64,000 nucleotides of DNA, taken from positions 1,205,520 through 1,269,519 of the forward strand of contig JACRNY010000001.1 of assembly GCA_016214695.1 (NCBI GenBank), read 5' to 3'. Made by a program: the position numbers and the translations under genes. The notes below the pieces were generated by a model, which was given only the letters and a program-made list of their open reading frames with translations, was not told where the DNA came from and did not search any database. The first letter of the stretch is position 1. Each line of letters starts with the position of its first letter. This document shows, one piece after another, positions 1-11,946 of this stretch. This DNA is from Nitrosomonadales bacterium. GTDB lineage: Bacteria > Pseudomonadota > Gammaproteobacteria > Burkholderiales > Gallionellaceae.

Positions 1-780
1 GCGAAAATGCGCAAGGCGCAGGATCGCATGCGTGCCGCTCGCCCTTACGCCGAAAAGATCCGCAACGTTGCTGCACACTTGTCGCGCGCCAACCCGGAAT
101 ACAAGCATGCATTTCTGGCCAAGCGTGACAGCGTCAAGAACGTCGGTCTGATCGTCGTCACCTCGGACAAAGGCCTGTGCGGTGGTTTGAACACCAACCT
201 GCTGCGTCTGGCGGTGAACGAAATGAAAACCTGGGAAAGCCAGGGCAAGGGTCTCATCGTTTGCCCGATCGGCAACAAGGGCTTCGGTTTCATGAACCGC
301 ATCGGCGCCAAGGTGCAATCGCATCTGACTGGTCTGGGTGACACGCCGCACATCGAGAAACTGATCGGTGCTGTGAAAGCCATGCTGGATGCCTATGTTG
401 CCGGCGAGATCGATGCGATCTACCTGAGCTACAACCACTTCGTCAACACGATGAAGCAGGAGCCGCGCGTGGAACAGTTGCTGCCGCTGAGCGGCGAGCA
501 GCTGGGAACGAGCGAAGGGAACTGGGATTACATCTACGAGCCGGATGCAAAGAAAGTCATCGACGAATTGCTGCTGCGTTACATCGAATCCTTGGTGTAT
601 CAGGCTGTGGTCGAGAACATGGCATCCGAGCAAAGCTCTCGTATGGTGGCGATGAAAGCCGCTTCCGACAACGCGAAGAGCGTCATCGGCGAGCTCAAAC
701 TGGTTTACAACAAAGCGCGTCAGGCAGCGATCACCAAGGAAATTTCCGAGATCGTTGGTGGCGCGGCGGCAATCGGCTAA
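1..780 (+). CDS. atpG: ATP synthase F1 gamma subunit (5' end cut by window)
   Basis: Gamma is the central rotor shaft of F1, turning inside the alpha/beta ring and coupling proton flow to ATP synthesis at the inner membrane face. The frame is open from base 1 (Ala-Lys-Met-Arg-Lys), matching the conserved region about 30 residues into gamma proteins, so the true start lies outside the window. The motif [11 protein letters not shown] and the C-terminal segment ending in [16 protein letters not shown] are typical. atpD follows 48 bases later in the usual atp operon order. Confidence 0.97.
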   Translation, partial: AKMRKAQDRMRAARPYAEKIRNVAAHLSRANPEYKHAFLAKRDSVKNVGLIVVTSDKGLCGGLNTNLLRLAVNEMKTWESQGKGLIVCPIGNKGFGFMNRIGAKVQSHLTGLGDTPHIEKLIGAVKAMLDAYVAGEIDAIYLSYNHFVNTMKQEPRVEQLLPLSGEQLGTSEGNWDYIYEPDAKKVIDELLLRYIESLVYQAVVENMASEQSSRMVAMKAASDNAKSVIGELKLVYNKARQAAITKEISEIVGGAAAIG

Positions 781-813
781 ACGATTGCTGGCACGAATTC
801 AGAGTTAATTTAG

Positions 814-2250
<1,437 letters not shown>

Positions 2251-2267
2251 TAAATTAGGAGCCGATC

Positions 2268-2693
2268 ATGGCAATGACCGTACATGTGGACGTGGTGAGC
2301 GCCGAAGAGCAGATCTTCTCCGGCCTTGCTGAAGTCGTCGTCGTACCGGGCGAAATGGGCGAACTGGGTATCTACCCGCGCCATACCGCCCTGATGACTC
2401 GCATCAAACCCGGTGCGGTGCGCATCAAGCGTCCTGACCAGGAACGCGAAGAGCTGATCTACGTTTCCGGCGGTATGCTGGAAGTGCAGCCCAGTGTCGT
2501 CACCATCCTGGCCGACACGGCGATCCGCGGTGCCGATCTGGATGAGGCCCGTGCGCTGGAAGCCAAGCAGGCAGCGGAAGAGGCGATCAAGAATCGCACT
2601 TCCGACATCGACTACGCGGCAGCACAGGCAGAACTGGCGGAAGCAATCGCGCAGCTGCGTGCCATCCAGCAAGTTCGCAAGCACACGCACTAA
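2268..2693 (+). CDS. atpC: ATP synthase F1 epsilon subunit
   Basis: Epsilon binds gamma and the c ring and regulates ATP hydrolysis. The 141-residue protein begins [19 protein letters not shown], has the beta-sandwich motif [14 protein letters not shown], and ends in an alanine/glutamate-rich helical hairpin, as in the family. It is the last gene of the atp operon, 17 bases after atpD with an AGGAG ribosome binding site, and a strong hairpin terminator follows. Confidence 0.98.
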   Translation: MAMTVHVDVVSAEEQIFSGLAEVVVVPGEMGELGIYPRHTALMTRIKPGAVRIKRPDQEREELIYVSGGMLEVQPSVVTILADTAIRGADLDEARALEAKQAAEEAIKNRTSDIDYAAAQAELAEAIAQLRAIQQVRKHTH

Positions 2694-2715
2694 GCGATAC
2701 CGTTCCAGAATGAAC

Positions 2716-2746
2716 AAAAGGGCAGCTTCGGCTGCCCTTTTGTTTT
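2716..2746 (+). terminator. Rho-independent terminator of the atp operon
   Basis: An 11-base stem (AAAAGGGCAGC, TTCG loop, GCTGCCCTTTT) is followed by GTTTTG, 22 bases past the atpC stop. The next gene points the other way and ends at 2764. The A-rich left arm becomes a T-run on the minus strand, so the hairpin may act in both directions. Confidence 0.93.
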
Positions 2747-2763
2747 GCCGATGGCTGGCGTAA

Positions 2764-5217
2764 CTAGCCGCTCAGGCTGAAGCCTTTTTCGCGGAACAAT
2801 CGCAGACAGACATCAACCACGAGCGGGTCATAAAAGACCCCGCGATACTTGTCGATCTCCGCAAGTGCGGTTTCGAGACCGAGCGCAGGACGATAGGGTC
2901 GGTGCGACATCATGGCTTCCGCCACATCGGAGACCGCCAGGATACGGGCTTCGAGCAGGATGGCATCTCCTTTCAAACCTTGCGGGTAGCCACTGCCATC
3001 GATATGTTCGTGGTGCTGCAGGATCATTTCTGCCACAGGCCACGGCAGTTTCACGTCCTTCATGATGTCATAGCCGACTTGGGGATGGCTCTTGATGAAT
3101 TCAAACTCCATACTGGAAAGCTGCCCGGGACGCGTGAGGATCTCGGCGGGGACATAGATCTTGCCGATATCGTGGATCGTCGCACCCAGTCGCAAACCGG
3201 TGATACGGAGGTCGGACAGACCGAGCTCCATGGCGATGGCGACGCTCAGATTGGCAACGCGCCGCTGATGACCGGCAGTATAGGGATCACGTTTCTCGAC
3301 AGTTACGGCGATAGCCTGGATCGTACCGGCCAGTGCCTGTTTGACCGTCTCGTCGCTGCGTTGCTGCCGTTCATGCAAGTGATCGCGCTCGGCGCGCAAG
3401 CGCAGCATACGGATACCGAAAGCAAGGTCGCCTGCCAACTCCTGTAACAGCTTGATCTCATCCTCATCGAAGGCGTTGATCTCCTTGCCATACAGATTGA
3501 TGGCCCCGAACGGTCGATTGAAATCATCGAAGAGAGGAAGCGCAATACTCGACGCATAACCGCGCGCTATTGCCTGATCGCGCCAGGGCAGGAATCGCGG
3601 ATCGTGCAGGATATCCTGCGCGACCTGGTAATCCCCGGTACGAATAGCAGTTCCGGTAGGGCCGTGACCCTTGGCACTGTCATCCCAGCTGATCTCGATA
3701 TGGTCCAGATAATCGACATGGGAACCTGCACGCGCTACGACACGGACACTCTTGTCTGCATCTCTTTCGGCAAAGCCGACCCATGCCATGCGATATCCGC
3801 CGATGGAGACAAGAGCATCACAGATATCCCCGAGCAACTGAGTCTCGTCATTTGCACGTACCAGCACACCATTGCACGTACTTAAAGCATGCAGCGCGCG
3901 GTTGGATTTCTGCATCCCCAGTTCGGCAAGGCGCCGTAAGGTGATGTCCTGCACGGTTCCTATCGATTTCAGAGGAGTGCCTGAAACATCGTAATAGGTC
4001 TCGCAGCGCTCATTGACATACTTGACTCGCCCGTCCGCCATCAAAAGACGATGGGTGATGTCATACGCCTTATGGTTCCGCACTGATTCAGTGTAAGCCT
4101 GATCCACCAGCTCCAGGTCTTCGGGGTGGATGGCAGCCAGAAAAGCTTCATAGGAAGCGCCGAAGTGCCGGCGGTCGAGCTCGAAGATGCGGTAGATCTC
4201 GTCGCTCCAGGATAACTCGTTACTTTGCAGATCCAGCTCCCAATTGCCCAGCTGGGCGATACGCTCCGCTTCATTGAGTCCGGCCATGCTGTGACGCAGA
4301 GCCTCTTCAGCACGCTTGCGCGCGGATATATCGCGCATCATGCCGATCGCATGCCAATGGCCGTTGAGCATGAGACCCGAGATCGAAAGTTCGACCGGGA
4401 TCTCATGCCCGTCCTTGTGCAGCGCCTCGACCTCGATGGTCTTGCCGATGATGGGTCCGTGTCCATCGGCGCTGAAAAGCCTGAAGCCCTCGATCGCCTT
4501 CTCCATGTAGCGCTGCGGGGTCAACAATTGATGCAATGGCTTGCCGATGACTTCATCCGGGCGGTAGCCGAGAATCCGCTCTGCTGCCGGGTTCCAGTAC
4601 ACCAACGCGCTGCTGTCATCGACCATGATCAGTGCATCCAGCACGGCAGTGCTGATGGCACGGAATTTCTCCTCGCTGGTCGCCAAGGCCTGCAGGCTGG
4701 TGTCGCGGGCGGCTATCAAACCGCCGGTGTAGACATCGTGTGATCTGCACAGAATGATGGCCTTGGCCAGATTCGCCATCACCGGCTGGAACAGCTGGGT
4801 CAAAGGCAGGTCGCTGTCGGGCAGATGCGGAGACAGCAGCACGATCACACCCTGACCCTCGATCGGCAGACGCAGAAAGGCCTGATAGCGGATGGCCTCG
4901 ACAGGCAGCGCGGCCAGCAGGGCAGTATCCACGCCACGTTCGGCCGGCCCGCATAACAAACCCTGCGGCAGCCGGACCGACTTGCCGACCATCCCGGCCA
5001 GCTCGTAATCACCGACAGCTGCGTCGAGATGTATCTCTGTCAATTCGGCAGAACCGCGTGCACCTGATGGCATTTGCAGGCAAACGAAGCCGGCAGGGAA
5101 CGAGGTGTGATAGAGCAGGCGTTGCAAAGTCTTGTTGAGCAACGGTTTGACACTGACCTCGCCACCGATGACCAGGGCCATTTCATACAGGATGCTCAGG
5201 ATGTAACTGTGTTCCAT
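2764..5217 (-). CDS. PAS-PAS-GAF sensor with HD-GYP cyclic-di-GMP phosphodiesterase domain
   Basis: Likely hydrolyses cyclic di-GMP in response to signals sensed by its N-terminal domains. The 817-residue protein has an unrecognised N-terminal region (about 1-175, possibly GAF-like), a PAS domain with PAC (about 185-305), a second PAS of the PAS_3 type (about 320-430), a GAF domain (about 440-600) and a C-terminal HD-GYP domain. The metal-binding HD is at residues 682-683 (HDIGK) and GYP at 743-745 (HHEHIDGSGYP), so the active site looks intact. There are no membrane segments, so it is probably cytoplasmic. It stands alone, convergent with the atp operon; target and signal are unknown. Confidence 0.9.
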   Translation of the reverse strand: MEHSYILSILYEMALVIGGEVSVKPLLNKTLQRLLYHTSFPAGFVCLQMPSGARGSAELTEIHLDAAVGDYELAGMVGKSVRLPQGLLCGPAERGVDTALLAALPVEAIRYQAFLRLPIEGQGVIVLLSPHLPDSDLPLTQLFQPVMANLAKAIILCRSHDVYTGGLIAARDTSLQALATSEEKFRAISTAVLDALIMVDDSSALVYWNPAAERILGYRPDEVIGKPLHQLLTPQRYMEKAIEGFRLFSADGHGPIIGKTIEVEALHKDGHEIPVELSISGLMLNGHWHAIGMMRDISARKRAEEALRHSMAGLNEAERIAQLGNWELDLQSNELSWSDEIYRIFELDRRHFGASYEAFLAAIHPEDLELVDQAYTESVRNHKAYDITHRLLMADGRVKYVNERCETYYDVSGTPLKSIGTVQDITLRRLAELGMQKSNRALHALSTCNGVLVRANDETQLLGDICDALVSIGGYRMAWVGFAERDADKSVRVVARAGSHVDYLDHIEISWDDSAKGHGPTGTAIRTGDYQVAQDILHDPRFLPWRDQAIARGYASSIALPLFDDFNRPFGAINLYGKEINAFDEDEIKLLQELAGDLAFGIRMLRLRAERDHLHERQQRSDETVKQALAGTIQAIAVTVEKRDPYTAGHQRRVANLSVAIAMELGLSDLRITGLRLGATIHDIGKIYVPAEILTRPGQLSSMEFEFIKSHPQVGYDIMKDVKLPWPVAEMILQHHEHIDGSGYPQGLKGDAILLEARILAVSDVAEAMMSHRPYRPALGLETALAEIDKYRGVFYDPLVVDVCLRLFREKGFSLSG

Positions 5218-5361
5218 GATGAGCCATTATCCCACCGAAGTTGCAGAAGGGAAGCTTGAGAACGGCCGATAGCCCTGAATCTGCAGGCGTCACAGCCATG
5301 AGGGCAGCTAAATCAGACAGGCTATTTGATATACTGCGCTACCTATTGATTCAGAACCTTT

Positions 5362-6726
5362 ATGAGCCCTTTGAACATCGTCATCCTCGCTGCCGGTAAA
5401 GGCACGCGCATGTATTCCGACAAGCCCAAGGTGTTGCATGCACTGGCAGGCAGGGCATTGGTGCAACATGTACTGGACTGTGCAGTGTCGCTGCAACCGC
5501 AGCAGGTATGCGTGGTGTATGGGCATGGTGGCGAAGCCGTGCCTCAGGCGATGAATGCATATGACGCGCAGTTCGTGATCCAGGAACCGCAACTGGGCAC
5601 AGGGCATGCCGTGCAACAGGCGATGCCACACCTCAAGGACGATAGTCGCACGCTGGTGCTGTACGGCGACGTGCCATTGATCCAGCACAATACCCTGCAC
5701 CAGATGCAACAGGCTGGAGACGGACTGGTGCTGCTCACCGTCAACCTTGATAACCCAACCGGCTATGGCCGCATCGTGCGCAATGCCGAGGGCGATGTGC
5801 AAAGCATCGTCGAGCAGAAGGATGCGACAGCCGAGCAGCTGCAGATCGGCGAAGTGAACACCGGCATCATGCTGGCACCGACGCGCGAGTTGCGCGCCTG
5901 GCTGGGAAAACTGGGCAACAACAATGCTCAAGGTGAGTACTACCTCACCGATATCGTGGCGATGGCCGTACAGCAGGGTGTCGCCGTACGTACGGCGCAA
6001 CCGGCGCAGCGCTGGGAGGTCGAGGGCATCAATAACAAGATGCAGCTCGCCGCTCTGGAGCGGGTATGGCAACAGACACAGGCGAACAAGTTGATGGCGC
6101 AAGGAGTGACGCTGGCCGATCCGGCGCGTATCGATATCCGCGGCGAGCTGACTTGCGGACGCGATGTCGAGATCGACATCGGCTGTGTCTTCGAAGGCCA
6201 GGTCACTCTGGCTGACCGCGTGCGTGTCGGCGCTTACAGCGTCATCCGCGACGCTGTCATCGGGCAAGGCACCCAGATCGCGCCATACAGTCACATCGAC
6301 AGCAGCGAAGCGGGAGCAAACTGCCACATCGGTCCCTACGCGCGCCTGCGTCCCGGCAGCAAGTTGCACGATGATGCGCATGTGGGCAACTTCGTCGAGA
6401 TCAAGAACAGCGAGATCGGCAAGGGCAGCAAGGCCAACCACCTGAGCTACATCGGCGACAGCACCGTGGGCACCCGCGTCAACATCGGCGCCGGCACCAT
6501 CACCTGCAACTACGACGGCGCGAACAAATTCCGTACTGTCATCGAGGACGATGCCTTCATCGGTTCGGACACGCAACTCGTTGCCCCCGTGACGGTAGGC
6601 AAGGGCGCTACCATAGGCGCCGGTTCCACCATCACCAAAGACACACCTGCCGGGGAACTTACCCTGTCGCGCAGCAAACAAATGACGATCGCCGGTTGGC
6701 AGCGTCCCGTTAAAGGAAAAAAGTGA
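5362..6726 (+). CDS. glmU: Bifunctional GlcN-1-P acetyltransferase / GlcNAc-1-P uridylyltransferase
   Basis: Makes UDP-GlcNAc, the precursor of peptidoglycan and lipid A, in two steps: acetylation of glucosamine-1-phosphate and transfer of UMP. The 454 residues match the family length. The N-terminal nucleotidyltransferase half opens with the signature LAAGKGTRM at 9-17. The C-terminal half is a left-handed beta helix with many hexapeptide repeats, including [13 protein letters not shown] and [11 protein letters not shown] segments. glmS follows after one base, giving a glmUS operon. Confidence 0.98.
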   Translation: MSPLNIVILAAGKGTRMYSDKPKVLHALAGRALVQHVLDCAVSLQPQQVCVVYGHGGEAVPQAMNAYDAQFVIQEPQLGTGHAVQQAMPHLKDDSRTLVLYGDVPLIQHNTLHQMQQAGDGLVLLTVNLDNPTGYGRIVRNAEGDVQSIVEQKDATAEQLQIGEVNTGIMLAPTRELRAWLGKLGNNNAQGEYYLTDIVAMAVQQGVAVRTAQPAQRWEVEGINNKMQLAALERVWQQTQANKLMAQGVTLADPARIDIRGELTCGRDVEIDIGCVFEGQVTLADRVRVGAYSVIRDAVIGQGTQIAPYSHIDSSEAGANCHIGPYARLRPGSKLHDDAHVGNFVEIKNSEIGKGSKANHLSYIGDSTVGTRVNIGAGTITCNYDGANKFRTVIEDDAFIGSDTQLVAPVTVGKGATIGAGSTITKDTPAGELTLSRSKQMTIAGWQRPVKGKK

Positions 6727-6727
6727 T

Positions 6728-8551
6728 ATGTGCGGTATCGTCGGAGCAGTCGCAAAACGCAACGTCGTCCCCATCCTGGTGAATGGACTGCAACGCCTGG
6801 AATACCGCGGCTACGATTCGGCCGGCCTGGTGGTGGTGCATGACGGCAAGCTGGATCGCGTGCGCAGCACCGGTCGTGTCGCCGAACTGGGACAGAAGAG
6901 CGCCCATACCCAGGGCGAGCTGGGAATCGCCCATACGCGCTGGGCGACGCACGGCGTGCCGAGCGAGCGCAATGCGCACCCGCACATGAGCCGCAATCTG
7001 ATTGCCGTGGTGCACAACGGCATCATCGAGAACTACGAGGCGTTGCGCGCCGATCTGTCGATGCACGGCTACGAGTTCACCTCCGACACCGACACCGAAG
7101 TCATCGCCCACCTGATCCACAGCCATTACGCCCAGGGCAGCCTGCTGGTCGCCACGCAGATGGCGCTGGCGCAACTGGTCGGCGCCTACGCCATCGGCGT
7201 GGTCGCGGCCGACAATCCGCACCAGCTCATCGCCGCGCGCAAAGGCAGCCCGCTGCTGCTGGGCGTGGGAGAAGGCGAACACTTCGTCGGCTCGGACATG
7301 TCGGCACTGCTGCAGGTCACCAAGAACGTGGTCTACCTGGAAGAGGGCGACGTCGTCGAAGTGAACCTCGCCAATTACCGCATCTTCGACGCGACGGGAA
7401 ACAACGTGCAGCGGCCCGTACATGTCAGCGAACTGGACAACGACAGTGTCGAGCTGGGCGAATACCAGCACTACATGCAGAAAGAGATCCATGAGCAGCC
7501 GCAGGCCCTGGCGAACACGCTGGAGTCGGTGTGCAATAGTCAGTCACTGGTACCGGGTATCTTCGGCGCCGAAGCGAACACCATTTTCCCGCAGGTCGAG
7601 AACATCCTCATCCTCGCCTGCGGCACCAGCAACCATGCCGGCCAGGTCGCCCGCTACTGGCTGGAAGAGATCGCCGGCATCCCCTGTGTGGTCGAGATCG
7701 CCAGCGAATACCGTTACCGCAGCAGCGTCGCCAATCCCAGGACACTGGTGGTCACCATCTCGCAATCGGGCGAGACCGCTGACACTCTGGCTGCACTGAA
7801 CCATGCCAAGACCACCGGTCATCCGTTCACGCTGGCCATCTGCAACGTGCCGGAAAGCGCCATCATCCGCCAATCAAAGCTGCGTCTGCTGACCCGTGCC
7901 GGTCCCGAGATCGGTGTCGCCTCGACCAAGGCGTTCACCACCCAGCTGGCAGCCCTGTTCCTGCTGACGCTGGTGTTGGCCAAATTGCGCGGTCGTCTGG
8001 ATGCGAACCGCGAGCAGCAATTCCTGCATGAACTGCGCCACCTGCCCGCCGCAGTACAGAAGGTGCTGGCACTGGAACCGAAGATCGCCGAGATGGCCGG
8101 ACATTTTGCCGACAAAAACCATGCGCTGTTCCTGGGGCGCGGCATGCATTACCCGATCGCCGCCGAAGGCGCGCTCAAACTCAAGGAGATCTCTTACATC
8201 CATGCTGAGGCCTATCCGGCCGGCGAACTCAAGCACGGCCCGCTGGCGCTGGTGGACAAGGACATGCCGGTGGTGTCGGTAGCACCCAACGACAGCCTGC
8301 TGGAGAAGCTGAAATCCAACCTGCAGGAGGTCCGCGCCCGCGGTGGCGAGCTGTATGTGTTTGCCGATGCGAATACCCACATCAAGGAAGCAGAAGGTAT
8401 CCACATCCTGCAAATGCCCGAACACGCAGGTTTTCTGAGCCCTATTCTGCATACGGTCCCGCTGCAACTGTTGGCATATTACGTAGCATTGCAAAAGGGA
8501 ACGGATGTGGATAAACCGCGCAATCTTGCAAAGTCCGTTACTGTTGAGTAA
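6728..8551 (+). CDS. glmS: Glutamine:fructose-6-phosphate aminotransferase (isomerizing)
   Basis: Makes glucosamine-6-phosphate from fructose-6-phosphate and glutamine, the committed step towards UDP-GlcNAc. The protein starts MCGIVGAV, so removal of Met exposes the catalytic N-terminal cysteine of the glutaminase domain. Two SIS domains follow ([16 protein letters not shown] and the STKAFTTQL region near residue 400). It ends with the nearly invariant [13 protein letters not shown], encoded by the bases that form the Tn7 target in many bacteria. Length is 607 residues. The last 39 coding bases also form the left arm of a large hairpin (8513-8570). Confidence 0.98.
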   Translation: MCGIVGAVAKRNVVPILVNGLQRLEYRGYDSAGLVVVHDGKLDRVRSTGRVAELGQKSAHTQGELGIAHTRWATHGVPSERNAHPHMSRNLIAVVHNGIIENYEALRADLSMHGYEFTSDTDTEVIAHLIHSHYAQGSLLVATQMALAQLVGAYAIGVVAADNPHQLIAARKGSPLLLGVGEGEHFVGSDMSALLQVTKNVVYLEEGDVVEVNLANYRIFDATGNNVQRPVHVSELDNDSVELGEYQHYMQKEIHEQPQALANTLESVCNSQSLVPGIFGAEANTIFPQVENILILACGTSNHAGQVARYWLEEIAGIPCVVEIASEYRYRSSVANPRTLVVTISQSGETADTLAALNHAKTTGHPFTLAICNVPESAIIRQSKLRLLTRAGPEIGVASTKAFTTQLAALFLLTLVLAKLRGRLDANREQQFLHELRHLPAAVQKVLALEPKIAEMAGHFADKNHALFLGRGMHYPIAAEGALKLKEISYIHAEAYPAGELKHGPLALVDKDMPVVSVAPNDSLLEKLKSNLQEVRARGGELYVFADANTHIKEAEGIHILQMPEHAGFLSPILHTVPLQLLAYYVALQKGTDVDKPRNLAKSVTVE

Positions 8552-8570
8552 CGGACTTTGCGCGCGGTTT
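8513..8570 (+). repeat. Large hairpin formed by the glmS 3' end (attTn7 target) and an inverted copy of it
   Basis: Bases 8528-8542 (GCAAAGTCCGTTACT) are perfectly complementary to 8547-8561, with a 4-base loop GTTG. Outside that, 8513-8521 (AAACCGCGC) pairs perfectly with 8562-8570. The right arm is continuous, while the left arm has a 6-base bulge, AATCTT. The stem is 24 bp and encloses the glmS stop codon (8549-8551). No T-run follows, so it is not a classical terminator. In other bacteria Tn7-type transposons recognise exactly this end of glmS and insert about 25 bp past the stop; here an inverted copy of the recognition sequence lies just there. Confidence 0.85.
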
Positions 8571-8581
8571 ACGGCGAAGGC

Positions 8582-8618
8582 TAACGTGAGCATAGCGAAC
8601 GTTAAGGGGCAACGCCCC
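8582..8618. repeat. Two further small hairpins downstream of glmS
   Basis: TAACGT (8582-8587) pairs with ACGTTA (8599-8604), and GGGGC (8606-8610) pairs with GCCCC (8614-8618) around an AAC loop. With the large glmS hairpin this makes three consecutive hairpins in about 105 bases. They may help end transcription or protect the 3' end of the glmUS mRNA. No T-run is present. Confidence 0.6.
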
Positions 8619-8684
8619 GGCCGAAGCCACAAGCCTCGCTAGTTAAAGGTCCATCAACATTCGTCCCACACCCCAGGAGAGAAA

Positions 8685-9449
8685 ATGGCGGTCATCGCCG
8701 TGTTCAACCAAAAGGGCGGAGTGGGTAAAACCACCACCTGCCTCAATCTGACCTCTGCGCTGTCGCTGGCGCAGCGTCACCCGATTGCGCTCGACATGGA
8801 TCCGCAGGGTCACCTGAGCCTGGCGTGCGGGCTGAAGAACGGCACCAATCAGGACAGAAGCATGGCCGCGTTCTTCCGCGACAAAGTGCCGCTGGCCAAA
8901 CTGTTGCACAACACTCCCGCAGGCTGGCAACTGATCCCGGCGACGCTGGAGCTTTCCAAGATCGATGCGCTGTACGGCAGCGATCCGCAAGCCGCCAAGA
9001 TGCTGAAACAGGGTTTGGCTGAAGAGCTGGCGCTCACAGGCGCACCGATCCTGATCGATTGCTGTCCCATGCTGGGTGTGCTGACGCTGAATGCCTTGCT
9101 GGCAGCTGACAAGGTGCTGATCCCGGTATCGGCGGACTATCTGTCGCAACACGGCGTGCACCGCCTTGATGCCGCCTTGAACGTGCTGGAGAAGAAACTG
9201 CAGCGCACTTTCGAGCGCCGCATCGTGGTCACGCGCTTCGATTCGCGCCGCAAGCTATCCTACGATATCTACGACAAGCTGAAAGAACGCTACGGCAATC
9301 TGGTATGCAAGACGCGCATCGGCGAAACGGTGGCGCTAGCCACCAGCCCGATGCATGGCCTGGATGTGTTCGCCTTTGCGCCGCAAAGCCCGGGCGCGGC
9401 GGATTACAAGGCGCTGGCCAAGGAATTGATGGACAGCGGCTTCGTTTAA
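8685..9449 (+). CDS. Orphan ParA/MinD-family ATPase
   Basis: ParA-type ATPases move along DNA or membranes to position plasmids, chromosomes or protein assemblies. This 254-residue protein has the deviant Walker A motif KGGVGKT at residues 10-16, then DMDPQGHLS (Walker A') and LIDCCPMLG (Walker B). No parB-like gene is adjacent, so it is probably not a chromosome partition gene. The start has a good ribosome binding site (AGGAGAGAAA). It occupies the spot just downstream of glmS, a common landing site for mobile DNA, and its stop codon overlaps that of convergent ubiB. The cargo is unknown. Confidence 0.88.
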   Translation: MAVIAVFNQKGGVGKTTTCLNLTSALSLAQRHPIALDMDPQGHLSLACGLKNGTNQDRSMAAFFRDKVPLAKLLHNTPAGWQLIPATLELSKIDALYGSDPQAAKMLKQGLAEELALTGAPILIDCCPMLGVLTLNALLAADKVLIPVSADYLSQHGVHRLDAALNVLEKKLQRTFERRIVVTRFDSRRKLSYDIYDKLKERYGNLVCKTRIGETVALATSPMHGLDVFAFAPQSPGAADYKALAKELMDSGFV

Positions 9450-10969
9450 GCGAAGTAGGCGTAGCCAGCAAAAAGCAGCGCAGTACCCAACAGAAGCGTG
9501 ATGGCCGACAACCAGGCATTGCGCTTTTTTTGCTGGATGATCATCTCGCGCAACATCGGACCGGCTTGACCGGCGAGGTCTTCGTTCAGGCGCTGGTGCA
9601 GCAAGCGCGGCAGTTGCGGCAACAGCATCGCATAACGCGGCGCCTCGGCACGCAAAGCCTTGATGAAACCGCGCCAGCCCACCTGCTCGCTCATCCAGCG
9701 CTCCAGCCAGGGCTTGGCGGTCTTCCACAGGTCCAGTTCCGGATCGAGCTGCAGCCCCAGACCTTCCACATTGAGCAGCGTCTTCTGCAGCAGCACCAGC
9801 TGCGGCTGGATCTCGATGCCGAAACGGCGCGAAGTCTGGAACAGGCGCAACAGCACGCGGCCGAACGATACTTCGCGCAGCGGTTTGTCGAAGATGGGAT
9901 CGCACACCGAGCGGATCGCCGCCTCGAACTCGTCCACGCGCGTGTCGGCCGGCGCCCAGCCCGATTCGATGTGCAGCTCGGCGACGCGCTTGTAGTCGCG
10001 GTTGAAGAAGGCGATGAAGTTCTGCGCCAGATAGTTCTTGTCGGTGGTTGTCAGCGTGCCCATGATGCCGAAGTCCATCGCCACATAACGTCCGTCCAGC
10101 GCCACCAGGATGTTGCCGGGGTGCATGTCGGCGTGGAAGAAACCGTCGCGGAACACTTGCGTGTAAAAGATCTCCACGCCGTTCGCCGCCAGTTTCCTCA
10201 GGTCGATACCCGCCTTGCGCAGCGCGGCGATCTGTCCGATGGGAATACCCTGCATGCGTTCCATCACCATCACGGTCTCGGAACACCAGTCCCAATACAC
10301 TTCGGGAACCAGAAGCAAACGTGCATCGATGAAGTTGCGGCGCAACTGGCTGCAACTTGCCGCCTCGCGCATCAGGTCCAGTTCGTCGTGCAGATATTTG
10401 TTGAATTCGGCGACCACCAGCTTCGGTTTCAGGCGCTTGCCGTCTTCCCACCAGTATTCGATCAGTCCGGCGCAGATATCCAGCAACGCCACATCATGGC
10501 CGATCACGCGCGAGATGCCGGGCCGCAATATCTTCACCGCCACCTCGCGCCCGTCGGGCAATACGGCGAAGTGAACTTGTGCCACGGAGGCACTGGCAAT
10601 CGGCGTCTCGTCGAATTCGGCGAACACCTCGCCCAGCTTTTTGCCATAGGCCTCTTCCAGAATGGCGACCGCCTGGGCGGAAGGGAAGGGCGGCACTTGA
10701 TCCTGCAGTTTCGCCAGTTCATCGGCGATGTCGGTGGGTATCAGGTCGCGGCGGGTGGAGAGCAGCTGGCCGAATTTGACGAAGATGGGGCCCAGCGTCT
10801 CCAGCGCGAGGCGCAGCCGCTCGGCGCGCGGGCGCGAAGTATCGCGGAAGAACAGCAACCAGTTCAGGGGGCGGAGCAGCCAGCTTGTGCGCTCATGGGC
10901 CAGCAGGAATTCGTCCAGACCGAAACGCAGCACGACGAAGATGATGTTGAGTAACCTGAAGAAACGCAT
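9446..10969 (-). CDS. ubiB: UbiB-family atypical kinase/ATPase for ubiquinone biosynthesis
   Basis: UbiB is an ABC1/ADCK-type ATPase needed for coenzyme Q synthesis, probably by handling hydrophobic intermediates at the membrane. From the start chosen ([10 protein letters not shown]) it has 507 residues. It has the family KxGQ motif (KFGQ, 65-68), the alanine-rich loop ASASVAQVH (about 125-133), HADMHPGN and DFGIMG, plus a hydrophobic C-terminal tail with membrane segments. An upstream in-frame codon at 11008 lies inside the terminator palindrome at 10991-11016, which argues for the later start. ubiE lies 2.7 kb upstream on the same strand but not next to it. Confidence 0.94.
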   Translation of the reverse strand: MRFFRLLNIIFVVLRFGLDEFLLAHERTSWLLRPLNWLLFFRDTSRPRAERLRLALETLGPIFVKFGQLLSTRRDLIPTDIADELAKLQDQVPPFPSAQAVAILEEAYGKKLGEVFAEFDETPIASASVAQVHFAVLPDGREVAVKILRPGISRVIGHDVALLDICAGLIEYWWEDGKRLKPKLVVAEFNKYLHDELDLMREAASCSQLRRNFIDARLLLVPEVYWDWCSETVMVMERMQGIPIGQIAALRKAGIDLRKLAANGVEIFYTQVFRDGFFHADMHPGNILVALDGRYVAMDFGIMGTLTTTDKNYLAQNFIAFFNRDYKRVAELHIESGWAPADTRVDEFEAAIRSVCDPIFDKPLREVSFGRVLLRLFQTSRRFGIEIQPQLVLLQKTLLNVEGLGLQLDPELDLWKTAKPWLERWMSEQVGWRGFIKALRAEAPRYAMLLPQLPRLLHQRLNEDLAGQAGPMLREMIIQQKKRNAWLSAITLLLGTALLFAGYAYFA

Positions 10970-10990
10970 CGCCAACGGTTCCAAATGAAA

Positions 10991-11016
10991 AGGGCACGGT
11001 GATATCACCGTGCCCT
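10991..11016 (-). terminator. Perfect 26-bp palindromic terminator after the Tim44-like gene
   Basis: The 26 bases are an exact palindrome; read on the minus strand, the stem (arm GGGCACGGTGA) runs into CCCTTTTCATTT. It lies 21 bases after the Tim44-like gene stop and before the ubiB start, so it ends the upstream transcript and implies that ubiB has its own promoter or depends on readthrough. Confidence 0.88.
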
Positions 11017-11036
11017 CTAGTTTACTTGAGAAATCC

Positions 11037-11873
11037 TCAGTTCTGCTGGATACCGGCCAGAAGCCAAACGGATTTGTCGTCTTTCAGGTTCTTCTGCACA
11101 TGCCAGATTTCGTCGAAGCTCTCTGCTGCTCCGTTGTTCTCGCGCAACTGGCCGCTCATGCGCACGCTGGCAATGGCCAGATCGCCCTCGGTCGCCACTT
11201 CCAGCAGGTCGGTGTTGATCGAGACCACATCGGTCCGCTGTGCGGCATCACCGCGTTCCTGCATCTGCATCGAGACTTCGGCGAACATCTCCGGCGTGGT
11301 GTATTCGCGGATATCGTTCAGGTCCTTGCGATCATTGGCCGCCTGCAGGCGGATGAAGGTGGTCTTGGCACCGCGCAGGAAACTGTCCACCGGGAAGTCG
11401 GCCGGGATGCTGGCGCTGACGGTGCTGGAAGCGCCGCCGCTCAACGGCTGCGCAGCAGGTTGCTGCGTGCCGCCATAAGGCGCGCCGGCACCGGCATATT
11501 GCATCGCCGGTTGCTGCTTCTTGCGCAGCATCGAGAGCACGAAGAACACGGCGACCACGGCCAGGATGATCATCAGCAACATGCCCATACCTTCACCCAG
11601 CCCGAAGTGTGAGAACAAAGCGGCCAAACCCAAGCCCGCGGCGATACCGGCCAAGGGGCCGAGCCACTTGCTACCCTGCTTGGCAGGGGCGGCAGCAGTC
11701 TGAGCCGGAGTTGCCTGTGCGGGTGTGGCATCGGCGGATTTTTGTGCCGGAGCGCTCATCGTGCGCTGCTTGCCGAAACTGCCTCCGCCGCCAAAGCGCT
11801 TGGCTTCAGCGTTCGCAGCGAGCAAAGAAAGGCTGGTCAAAACGATGGTCAAGAAGATGGCAAAACGTTTCAT
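11037..11873 (-). CDS. Tim44-like domain protein, membrane-anchored
   Basis: The 278-residue protein starts at [19 protein letters not shown], a signal peptide or first membrane segment, preceded by a good AAGGA ribosome binding site; longer frames upstream lack support. A Gly-rich and Ala/Pro/Gln-rich linker follows, then a hydrophobic stretch around residues 60-105 ([16 protein letters not shown] and [19 protein letters not shown]), then a soluble C-terminal domain (about 145-278) resembling mitochondrial Tim44. In bacteria such proteins are common but poorly understood. The neighbouring 128-residue gene also encodes a membrane protein and precedes it on the same strand. Confidence 0.85.
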   Translation of the reverse strand: MKRFAIFLTIVLTSLSLLAANAEAKRFGGGGSFGKQRTMSAPAQKSADATPAQATPAQTAAAPAKQGSKWLGPLAGIAAGLGLAALFSHFGLGEGMGMLLMIILAVVAVFFVLSMLRKKQQPAMQYAGAGAPYGGTQQPAAQPLSGGASSTVSASIPADFPVDSFLRGAKTTFIRLQAANDRKDLNDIREYTTPEMFAEVSMQMQERGDAAQRTDVVSINTDLLEVATEGDLAIASVRMSGQLRENNGAAESFDEIWHVQKNLKDDKSVWLLAGIQQN

Positions 11874-11946
11874 GCGGTTCCTTTTGAGTGGTTGATACAA
11901 CAAAACGAGTATAGCAGCAGAGTCCGGTGGCAAAGCCCCACTTGGT

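Noticed and set aside
8513..8570. Plain Rho-independent terminator for glmS
   Set aside because: There is no T-run after the stem, and the stem arm is coding sequence of the conserved GlmS C-terminus. I list it as a repeat and hairpin instead.
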